NCBI GenBank assembly: GCA_900554275.1
Contig: USGS01000019.1
Span: 1-25,163 of the forward strand
Reading direction: 5' to 3'
Source: an uncultured Eubacteriales bacterium
GTDB lineage: Bacteria; Bacillota; Clostridia; Oscillospirales; Oscillospiraceae
Length of the DNA stretch: 25,163 bases
The notes under the pieces were generated by a model. The model was not told the origin of the DNA. It worked only from the letters and a program-made list of their open reading frames with translations, and ran no database searches. The translations under genes and the position numbers were made by a program. Position 1 is the stretch's first letter. The number at the start of each line of letters is the position of its first letter. Below are positions 14,375 to 20,743 of this stretch, piece by piece.

Positions 14375-14441
14375 TTCTTTCTGTTTTCTTGCAGGGAAAG
14401 CACAAAGCCGGGGGAAGACTGCCGCCTTCGCGGGTGCGAAG

Positions 14442-14473
14442 CAGTGCTCCCATGCCGACACATGGGAGCACTG
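14442..14473. terminator. Hairpin at the 3' side of the YcxB-like gene
   Basis: A perfect 13-bp stem CAGTGCTCCCATG/CATGGGAGCACTG around a 6-nt loop, 44 bp after the stop of the YcxB-like gene (reading leftward). No U-tract follows in that direction, and only TTT follows in the other, so it may be a weak terminator or an mRNA 3' end. The rest of the 14314-14517 gap holds the mscS promoter and nothing else I can name. Confidence 0.5.
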
Positions 14474-14517
14474 TTTGTCAGGAAATGTCGTGGGGTAGCG
14501 TGAAAGGCGCACCAGCA

Positions 14518-15072
14518 CTATTGGCGCTTCAGCAGAGAGAGAAGCATGGATCGGTCGTCGATGTCCTGCATGTCCACAAACTTGTTAGCCAGTGCGCGGC
14601 GGAAAATTTCATCAAAAGAGACTGTGTTCGGGACGTCACGTCGGGGAACGATAAGCGTCTGCGCCGCAGAAATATAGATCAGGTACACCGTGCGCAACTT
14701 GACCACGCATGCCAGCTTGGAGAGGCTTGCGCTGAAAGAGGCGGGGTGCCCCTGAGGGGCGAGGAAGAGCTGCGTGTTGGTAAGGGTGAGGTCCATGACT
14801 TTCTGGAGATCATCGGCGCCGTTCTGACTGTATCTAAAAACAGTCAACTCTGCATTGCCCAAAAGAATGAGTAGCCAAACGATATAGCCGCCCAGTAGAA
14901 AAAGGGCGATGGAGTTGAACGGCCATAGCTCGTAATATGAGCCGATGAGATAGACAGCGCCAGAGGGGAGAAGCCAGCGCATAATACGGAAAAGCCCTGC
15001 GTTGCGCATGAATGTGCCGTAAAGCGTGGCCACGCGGAAATCCTTCAAAGTTGTTTGATATGAAAACTGCAT
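14518..15072 (-). CDS. YcxB-like membrane protein
   Basis: The product is 184 residues. Two hydrophobic helices lie at about 30-50 and 55-75 (SGAVYLIGSYYELWPF, IALFLLGGYIVWLLILLG). The soluble C-terminal half, with a pattern of short strands ending in LIVPRRDV and FDEIFRRALANKF, resembles the YcxB-like domain found after two membrane helices in many Firmicute proteins of unknown role. The ATG at 15072 follows TGAGGAG; the longer frame to 15102 lacks a site. It is 40 bp after the LacI-type gene on the same strand and may be co-transcribed with it. Codon use is less GC-biased than in murC or cca. Confidence 0.6.
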   Translation of the reverse strand: MQFSYQTTLKDFRVATLYGTFMRNAGLFRIMRWLLPSGAVYLIGSYYELWPFNSIALFLLGGYIVWLLILLGNAELTVFRYSQNGADDLQKVMDLTLTNTQLFLAPQGHPASFSASLSKLACVVKLRTVYLIYISAAQTLIVPRRDVPNTVSFDEIFRRALANKFVDMQDIDDRSMLLSLLKRQ

Positions 15073-15112
15073 AGGTTGCTCCTCATGCAATAACTGTGGC
15101 AATAGGGTCGGA

Positions 15113-16168
15113 TTACTTTGTGCTTTCCAGGATGATACGGCAGCTCAGGAAGTTCGATTCCCGGATGACGTTTTCCCGTTCTTCCTCCGGCAGGCTGATG
15201 CGGTACAAGAGTCGTTCGGAAGCCAACTGCCCCATGCGCTCCAGAGGTTGCTCGATGGTACAGATGGGAGGGACAAAAATGTTGCGGAGATTACTGTTGA
15301 CGTAACCGGAAATGGTAAACGAGGAGGACAGCTGCATTCCAGCGCGGTAGTAGCTGCAGGCAACGCCGTGCATGATGGTGACCTCGGTGACGAAGATCGC
15401 CGTCGGGACATTCCGGCTTTCACGGTAGGTATCTTCCATCACCTGTACGACTGCGTTGAAATCCACGGCGGAAGGACTTTCCGGGTCGGCGGGCAGTTCC
15501 ACACAGCGACAGTGCGTGTCATCCCCGAAGAACTCCCGACAGGCGGCAACCGCTGCTGCGGAACGCAGTGCTGGCGTGTTGTTGGGGTTTCTGTGGCGGC
15601 GCTGCAGCAGGATGACGCGCTGATACCCCTGATTTAGCAGATAGCGGATGACGCGGCGTGTGCTCTCCGCGTGATTGATTACCACGGAGTCCATGTCGGC
15701 ATCGCCGTCCTTGGGCAGACGGTCTGCCAACACCACGGGCAAATCATTTTGGTCTAAGGCCTGGTACAGGTCGCTGTTATAGCCGCTGACCACAAGAAGC
15801 CCATCGACCTGCTGATCCAGAAGATCCTGCACCATCTGCTTCTCCCGTTCCGGGTTGTTTTCACTGTTGACGACCACAATCTTCCGCCCATTCTTCGTAC
15901 AGGTGTCGCAGATGCTGCCTAGCAGCTGGGGTGTCTGGCTGGCCATGATGTTGGACATGATGACGCCGATTAGATTGCTGCGGGAGGTCTTCAAGCTGTT
16001 GGCCAATCGGTTGGGACGATAGCCTGTGTTGGCGATAGTGTCGGAGATGCGTTTCTTTGTTTCGGGAGACATAAACTCATATTTTCCGTTCAAATAGCGG
16101 GAGATAGTGGTTTTGGAAACCCCTACATCCTTAGCAATATCATTAATGGTGATCTGTTTACGAGGCAT
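15113..16168 (-). CDS. LacI-family transcriptional regulator
   Basis: The product is 351 residues. Residues 6-27 are the helix-turn-helix (TINDIAKDVGVSKTTISRYL), followed by the hinge region YRPNRLANSLKTSRS that contacts the operator's minor groove. Residues 60-351 form a periplasmic-binding-protein-like sensor domain (NLIGVIMSNI, DGLLVVSGYN, RVIRYLLNQGYQRVILL). LacI proteins repress sugar or acid catabolic genes and release DNA on ligand binding. It is divergent from the catabolic cluster that starts at 16596 and very likely controls it. The ATG at 16168 follows AAGGGA at a longish spacing; the frame to 16306 starts inside the promoter and is rejected. Confidence 0.93.
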   Translation of the reverse strand: MPRKQITINDIAKDVGVSKTTISRYLNGKYEFMSPETKKRISDTIANTGYRPNRLANSLKTSRSNLIGVIMSNIMASQTPQLLGSICDTCTKNGRKIVVVNSENNPEREKQMVQDLLDQQVDGLLVVSGYNSDLYQALDQNDLPVVLADRLPKDGDADMDSVVINHAESTRRVIRYLLNQGYQRVILLQRRHRNPNNTPALRSAAAVAACREFFGDDTHCRCVELPADPESPSAVDFNAVVQVMEDTYRESRNVPTAIFVTEVTIMHGVACSYYRAGMQLSSSFTISGYVNSNLRNIFVPPICTIEQPLERMGQLASERLLYRISLPEEERENVIRESNFLSCRIILESTK

Positions 16169-16274
16169 AAAGTGCGTTCCCTTCTTTTTCTGTCTCTGTG
16201 CGATGGAAGCGTGCACCCCCGGGAGCACGCCGATGGCGCAGGCGATGTACTCGTGTTGTGTCTGATTTACGAAA

Positions 16275-16303
16275 ATTATAGTAAAAGAACGACAACTTGT
16301 CAA
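16275..16303 (-). promoter_or_regulatory. Promoter of the LacI-family gene with overlapping palindrome
   Basis: On the minus strand TTGACA (16303-16298), a 17-bp spacer and TATAAT (16280-16275), both perfect. The leader is about 100 nt. GACAACTTGTC (16291-16301) is an 11-bp palindrome overlapping the -35 box, a candidate autoregulatory operator. Confidence 0.8.
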
Positions 16304-16491
16304 CAACTAATATGCGTGTCTTTTAGCAAAATTTTGGCAAGTATAGCATAGGTATATAAATTATTGTGAACAGAGGAGAAAGAAAACGAAAAAATACATA
16401 AATGTAGATATGAAGAGAATGCCAAAAAATAGGGAAGTTGGCATAATGCACAAAAAACGAACGAATTTATCTACGCGCAAACGACATTATG

Positions 16492-16524
16492 CGCTTGACA
16501 AGCGAAATAAACGTATGCTATATT
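16492..16524 (+). promoter_or_regulatory. Promoter of the catabolic cluster with a palindrome on the -35 box
   Basis: TTGACA (16495-16500), an 18-bp spacer and TATATT (16519-16524). The perfect 13-bp palindrome CGCTTG-A-CAAGCG (16492-16504) covers the -35 box. The leader to the first gene is about 65 nt. The AT-rich stretch 16304-16490 upstream holds two 8-bp inverted copies, GCATAATG (16441-16448) and CATTATGC (16485-16492), and no credible gene. Confidence 0.65.
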
Positions 16525-16539
16525 CTTGACAGTGAACAG

Positions 16540-16562
16540 TTACCGATTTCGTAAAACGGTAA
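16540..16562. promoter_or_regulatory. Candidate LacI operator in the cluster leader
   Basis: A 23-bp imperfect inverted repeat with arms TTACCGATTT and AAAACGGTAA (9 of 10 positions pair) around CGT. It begins about 10 bp after the predicted transcription start, where a bound repressor would block elongation. It could instead be only an mRNA hairpin. Confidence 0.5.
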
Positions 16563-16595
16563 GCGTGATGCAAGTACAGGAAAGAGGAACAAAAA

Positions 16596-17285
16596 ATGTA
16601 TGATGTGATCAAACGCTACGAGAAAGTACCCGAGGACATCGTGAAGCGCTACGCCGTGCTGGAGGAAAGCGCGTCGATCAATGAGTCCATGCCCAACAAG
16701 GATGGTGCGCTGTGCTCCCGCATTCGTGCGATCTGGCCGGGGCTGCGTATGTGCGGCACGGCGCTGACGGTCCAATGCGGCATCGGCGACAACGTGATGC
16801 TCCACAAAGCCATTTCCATGGCAGGTCCTGGCGACGTGGTCATGGTGACCAACGGCGACTTCGACGAGGCGGGCGGCCTGTTTGGTGGCATGATGGCAGC
16901 TTCCCTGAAGTCCAGAGGCGCAGCCGGCTTGGTGATGGAGGGTGCGGTCCGCGACACCATGCTCATTAAGGAGCTGGAGTTCCCCGTGTTCGCGCGGAAC
17001 GTGTGCATCAAGGCCACCACGAAGCTCTGCCCCGGCAGGATCAACCACCCCATCGTCATCGGCGGTGTGTATGTCAAGCCCGGTGACCTGGTGTTCGGCG
17101 ACAACGACAGCGTGGTCGTGGTGCCCCGGGAGATCGCCCTGCAGGTGCTGGAGGTCGCGGAGCAGCGTGAGCACAACGAGGAGGGCCTGCTGCAGCACAT
17201 CCTCAGCGGCAAGACCACTACCTTCGAGATGTTCCGCGCCAACTACGAAAAGCTCAACCTCAGCGAGGAACCCGATCAGAACTGA
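16596..17285 (+). CDS. RraA-like protein, HMG/CHA aldolase family (copy 1)
   Basis: The product is 229 residues of the RraA fold. Relatives include 4-hydroxy-4-methyl-2-oxoglutarate aldolase/oxaloacetate decarboxylase, which uses a divalent metal to split 2-oxo acids to pyruvate. The key arginine-aspartate pair is R119-D120 in EGAVRD, which keeps the catalytic and metal-site residues of the enzymes. Other signatures are GTALTVQCG, GPGDVVMVTN, FPVFARNV, IGGVYVKPGDLV and VVVVPRE. The usual VVDG before VRD is VMEG here, and DDDG is DNDS, so substrate or activity may differ. It is the first gene of the cluster, with AAAGAGG upstream of the ATG. It is paralogous to the third gene. Confidence 0.88.
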   Translation: MYDVIKRYEKVPEDIVKRYAVLEESASINESMPNKDGALCSRIRAIWPGLRMCGTALTVQCGIGDNVMLHKAISMAGPGDVVMVTNGDFDEAGGLFGGMMAASLKSRGAAGLVMEGAVRDTMLIKELEFPVFARNVCIKATTKLCPGRINHPIVIGGVYVKPGDLVFGDNDSVVVVPREIALQVLEVAEQREHNEEGLLQHILSGKTTTFEMFRANYEKLNLSEEPDQN

Positions 17286-17314
17286 TCGCAAGCCACAAAT
17301 CCGGAGGAAAAGCA

Positions 17315-18484
17315 ATGAAAATCACGAAAGTTACTCCCTATCCTTTTTTTGCCGGTCCCAAGAACCTGATGCTCTGCTGTGTGGACACCGATGAGGGCGT
17401 GTACGGCTGGGGTGAGGCTTATGTGGTGCAGGGCAAGGAAAAGGCGGTACAGCTGTATATTGAGGCCATGGAGGCCTACATGATTGGTCGCAGCCCCTTT
17501 GAGATCAAGCACTCCGGCACGGCCATGTTCGACGACTTCTCCATCCGCCGCAGCAGCTGCGACTTCTACGCCGCCTGGAGCGCTATCGAGATCGCCATGT
17601 GGGACATCGCCGGTAAGGTCTGCGGCCAGCCGGTGTACAACCTGCTGGGCGGCCCATGCCGTGAGAAGATCCGCCTGTACGCCAACGGCTGGTGGGGCGG
17701 CGCCAAGAGCATCGACGAGACGGTAGAGCGGGCGTTGGCCGTGAAGGACAAGGGCTTCACGGCCATGAAGTGGGATCCCTTCCAGGGCTACTGGCGCAAC
17801 TACATCACCCCCGCGCAGGAGGACTACGCCGTGGAGTGCGTGAAGGCCGTGCGTGAGGCTGTAGGGCCCGATATAGACCTGCTGGTGGAGGTCCATCGGC
17901 GTCTGTCTCCCTACCACGCCATTCACTTTTCCGAGCGCATCCAGGAGTTCAATCCCTTTTGGATCGAGGAGCCGTGCCTGGCGGACAACATCGACCTGAT
18001 CGCCCAGGCTCATGCCGGCATCAAGGCCCCTGTCGTCACCGGCGAGACGCTGTACAACAAGGAAGCATTCATCCCCGTGTTTGAAAAGCACGTGGCCGAG
18101 ATCATCAATCCCGACATCTGTGTCAGCGGCATCAAGGTGATGAGTGAGATATCCGCCATGGCAGAGCCGTACAGCGTGCTGATGAGCCCTCATAACTTCA
18201 ACAGCAACGCCGTGGGTTTGGCGGCGATGATCCACCTCTCCGCCTCTATTCCTAACTTCCTCATCGGCGAGATGTTCCTGACGGTGGACGAGGCCTCCCG
18301 CGAGATCATGGTCGAGCCTTTCGAGATTAAGAACGGCTATGTGGCGCTGCCCACCAAGCCGGGCCTGGGCATCGACATCGACATGGACAAGCTGGCCCAG
18401 CGCCCCTACAAGTTCTTTGAGCGCAAATTCCCCTTCAAGGGTGCCTGCGACTACCGCGACGAGTTCCCCAAAGAGGGGATGTAA
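17315..18484 (+). CDS. Enolase-superfamily sugar acid dehydratase (mandelate racemase/GalD-like)
   Basis: The product is 389 residues. The capping domain at 1-115 includes DEGVYGWGEAY and SAIEIAMWDIAGK; a barrel domain follows. The spacing of the polar residues matches E. coli galactonate dehydratase: E192 and H194 in VEVHRRLS (galactonate dehydratase D183, H185), E218 in WIEEP (E209), E244 in GETL (E235), and H293 in SPHNFNS (H285). Three metal ligands and two catalytic histidines are thus present, with glutamate for aspartate at the first ligand. The enzyme should remove water from an acid sugar or related alpha-hydroxy acid to give a 2-oxo-3-deoxy acid. It lies 29 bp after the first RraA gene, with CGGAGG upstream of its ATG. 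The substrate is unknown. Confidence 0.9.
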   Translation: MKITKVTPYPFFAGPKNLMLCCVDTDEGVYGWGEAYVVQGKEKAVQLYIEAMEAYMIGRSPFEIKHSGTAMFDDFSIRRSSCDFYAAWSAIEIAMWDIAGKVCGQPVYNLLGGPCREKIRLYANGWWGGAKSIDETVERALAVKDKGFTAMKWDPFQGYWRNYITPAQEDYAVECVKAVREAVGPDIDLLVEVHRRLSPYHAIHFSERIQEFNPFWIEEPCLADNIDLIAQAHAGIKAPVVTGETLYNKEAFIPVFEKHVAEIINPDICVSGIKVMSEISAMAEPYSVLMSPHNFNSNAVGLAAMIHLSASIPNFLIGEMFLTVDEASREIMVEPFEIKNGYVALPTKPGLGIDIDMDKLAQRPYKFFERKFPFKGACDYRDEFPKEGM

Positions 18485-18519
18485 GGATAGCGCAACCGTT
18501 CAGACAAGGAGGTCAAAAA

Positions 18520-19227
18520 ATGGCTAAAGTTGGATGCAGAATATATACAAAGGTAGACCGTCCCGAACCGGAACTGGTCCGGCGATTTGAGGACTATGCC
18601 GCAGCGGATCTGGATGACTGCATGGGTCGGATCGCCAGCATGGATTGCGGCATCAAGCCCTTTAACGGTGTGAAGCTGTTGGGTACGGCGGTGACGGTGA
18701 ACCTGCCCAGCGGGACGAACCTTATGTTCCATCAGGCACTGAGCTTGGCCCAGGAGGGAGATGTGATCGTCGTCAACGCAGGCGGCGATACGAGCCGCGG
18801 TGTCTGCGGCGAAAACATGATTGAGATCGCGAAGGAGCGCGGTGTGCGCGGCTTTGTGGTGGACGGTGTGATTCGCGATGCCGCAGCAGCGCGGGCACAG
18901 ACTGACTTCGCCGTGTTTGCACGTGGGGCGGAGGCCAACGCCGCGTTCAAATTCGGCTCTACTGGTGAGATTAACGTACCCGTCGCAGTAGGCGGCATTA
19001 TCGTGTATCCCGGAGACATTCTTGTGGGTGATGAGGACGGTATCGTGGCAATCCGACCGCAGAATGCGGCCAAGGTGCTGCAGGATGTCAGGGCGCTGAC
19101 CGAAAAGCAGGAGGCTAATTTGGAACTGATCAAAAAAGGCGTCTCCGACAGGAGCTGGTTGAGAAAGATGCTGGAAGAGGCGGGCTGCCAGATTATCGAC
19201 AAGGCATGGTACGAGGACGAAGCGTAA
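18520..19227 (+). CDS. RraA-like protein, HMG/CHA aldolase family (copy 2)
   Basis: The product is 235 residues of the same fold as the gene at 16596. It has the more canonical VVDGVIRDA motif with R119 and D120 at exactly the same residue numbers, plus LGTAVTVNLP, EGDVIVVNAGG, FAVFARG, VGGIIVYPGDILVGDEDGIV. It is therefore the better candidate for an active 2-oxo acid aldolase or decarboxylase that would act on the product of the dehydratase encoded just upstream. The ATG has AAGGAGGT upstream. Two RraA paralogues in one operon could make separate enzymes or a mixed oligomer. Confidence 0.9.
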   Translation: MAKVGCRIYTKVDRPEPELVRRFEDYAAADLDDCMGRIASMDCGIKPFNGVKLLGTAVTVNLPSGTNLMFHQALSLAQEGDVIVVNAGGDTSRGVCGENMIEIAKERGVRGFVVDGVIRDAAAARAQTDFAVFARGAEANAAFKFGSTGEINVPVAVGGIIVYPGDILVGDEDGIVAIRPQNAAKVLQDVRALTEKQEANLELIKKGVSDRSWLRKMLEEAGCQIIDKAWYEDEA

Positions 19228-19284
19228 CACGCGGCACAGCAGTATGCGTTGCACGAAGCAGAAAAATACGAGGAGGAAGGAAAA

Positions 19285-19596
19285 ATGGCAAAGCACATCA
19301 AGCACATCGTGTTCTGGAGAATGAAGGAAACGGCAAACGGGAACGACGCGGAAACGAATATGAAGATCGCCATCGAGCGGTTGGATGCCGTAGCGGCAGA
19401 GTTTCCCAAGCTGCTCAGCCTGACCCATCACAAAGGCATTTTTACAGGTGCGCACTACTGGGACTACGTGGAGGAGATGGAGTTTGAGAGTCTTGAGGCC
19501 CTGAAGGAATGGGCGCAGTTTCCCCTGCACAAGGATCTGCACGATTTTGTGGAGAGTATTCGTAAGGAACGGGCTGCTGTTGACTACGAAATTTGA
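19285..19596 (+). CDS. Dabb-domain (stress-responsive alpha/beta barrel) protein
   Basis: The product is 103 residues, one dimeric alpha/beta barrel domain. It starts HIKHIVFWRMKE, typical of the family's first strand, and has the central YWDYVEEMEFESLEAL and the C-terminal HKDLHDFVESIRKERAAVDYEI, quoted to the key pattern R..VDYE. Relatives include cyclases and proteins of unknown role that sit in carbohydrate or aromatic catabolic operons. It may be an accessory isomerase or cyclase acting on a cluster intermediate. The ATG at 19285 follows GAGGAAGG; an ATG 12 codons earlier lacks a site. Confidence 0.85.
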   Translation: MAKHIKHIVFWRMKETANGNDAETNMKIAIERLDAVAAEFPKLLSLTHHKGIFTGAHYWDYVEEMEFESLEALKEWAQFPLHKDLHDFVESIRKERAAVDYEI

Positions 19597-19640
19597 AACA
19601 TTATTGTAAATACAAGAGAAAAAGAGGAGGAAATTACGAG

Positions 19641-20645
19641 ATGAAAAAGACATTGGCAATAATTTTGACGCTGGTCATGGCCTTTGCCCTGGTGGCCTGC
19701 GGCAAGACTGACGATGCCGACAACGGCGATGGTGATGCGTCCGACAAGAAGATACTGCTATCCATGGGCGCAGGCTCGCCCGGCGGTTCTCAGCAGGTGT
19801 ATGTGGGAGGTTGTGCCAGTTTGGTATCCCAGTACGCGAACAACGTGGAGCTGCTGCCTGAAGCGTCCGGCTCCGGCGGCTCTACGGCTGATCTAGCAGC
19901 CATGGTGCAGGGGGAGGCGGAGTTGTGCTTTGTGAGCAACGCTGCCGCACAGAAGACCTATGCCACCCCCGAGGGTGCAGGCCTACGTGCCGTGTGGGGC
20001 GCATTCCCTCAGGAATTCATCATCGTGACCAACAATCCTAATGTTAACAACATCGAGGACCTGGCCGGTAAGGTCGTGGCTATCGGCCCTGCGGGCGGTA
20101 CACCCGAGTCCAGTTCCCACGAGGTATTCGACTGCCTGGGTATCGACGCGGAGCTGATCACCATGCAGTGGTCCGACTGCTTCACATCCCTGGCCGAGGG
20201 TAAGGTGGATGCCGTTACCGGCGCCTGCGGCAATCCTACCTCCGCGCTGATGGAGGCCGAGACTATGTTTGATTGCCATTGGGTCAGCTTTACTGATGAG
20301 CAGATGGACAAGATCCTCGGCACTTACAACCATTTCGGTAAGGTGTCCATGACCACCGATTATTACACCGATCTGAAGGCCGAGATGGGTGCCGGCTCTA
20401 CTTACAACACTCTGGGTATTTGGATGTGTGTGTATTCCCGCGAGGATGTGAGTGAAGAGGGTGTGTACCAGGTGGTGAAGGCCGTTATGGACCACCATGA
20501 TGAGTTGGTCAGCTCCACCCACGCCGCAGCAGCCTATACTGTTCCCGAGGCTGTGAAGAACGCCGGTGTTCCCTTGCACAAAGGTGCACTGCGCTACTAT
20601 CAGGAGATCGGTGTTGAGATCCCCGCAGAGCTTATCGATGAATGA
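19641..20645 (+). CDS. TAXI-family TRAP transporter substrate-binding lipoprotein
   Basis: The product is 334 residues. A lipoprotein signal ends in LVAC with C20. The mature part matches TAXI-type TRAP solute receptors: LSMGAGSPGGSQQVYVGGCA, SGSGGSTADLAAMVQGEAEL, LCFVSNAAA, FIIVTNNPNVNNIEDLAGK, VVAIGPAGGTPESSSHEVFD and DAVTGACGNPTSALMEAE, then YTVPEAVKNAGVPLHKGALR. TRAP receptors capture an organic acid outside the membrane and feed the fused permease. The gene lies 44 bp after the Dabb gene, with AGAGGAGG upstream. It is followed by a 17-bp hairpin before the permease gene. TAXI receptors are linked mainly to dicarboxylates and amino acids; the ligand here is unknown. Confidence 0.93.
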   Translation: MKKTLAIILTLVMAFALVACGKTDDADNGDGDASDKKILLSMGAGSPGGSQQVYVGGCASLVSQYANNVELLPEASGSGGSTADLAAMVQGEAELCFVSNAAAQKTYATPEGAGLRAVWGAFPQEFIIVTNNPNVNNIEDLAGKVVAIGPAGGTPESSSHEVFDCLGIDAELITMQWSDCFTSLAEGKVDAVTGACGNPTSALMEAETMFDCHWVSFTDEQMDKILGTYNHFGKVSMTTDYYTDLKAEMGAGSTYNTLGIWMCVYSREDVSEEGVYQVVKAVMDHHDELVSSTHAAAAYTVPEAVKNAGVPLHKGALRYYQEIGVEIPAELIDE

Positions 20646-20688
20646 AGCATACGCGCAGAATATCTTCCTAAATTCCCCATTTCCCCCG

Positions 20689-20725
20689 CTCTGTGTGCGT
20701 GGTGTCTAACACCACGCACACAGAG
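20689..20725 (+). other. 17-bp perfect hairpin between TRAP receptor and permease
   Basis: CTCTGTGTGCGTGGTGT and its exact complement flank a 3-nt loop. It is not followed by a U-tract. It is located 43 nt after the receptor stop and 18 nt before the permease start. It is the same layout as at 6871-6904, so a role in differential mRNA stability is likely. Confidence 0.8.
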
Positions 20726-20743
20726 ACAATATGAGGTTGTTGT

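Noticed and set aside
16169..16306. N-terminal extension of the LacI-family frame to 16306
   Set aside because: It would begin upstream of the predicted transcription start, since the -10 and -35 boxes are at 16275-16303.
16410..16529. 39-codon very basic frame before the catabolic cluster
   Set aside because: It lacks a ribosome-binding site and runs through the cluster promoter; its lysine and arginine content follows from the A-rich DNA.
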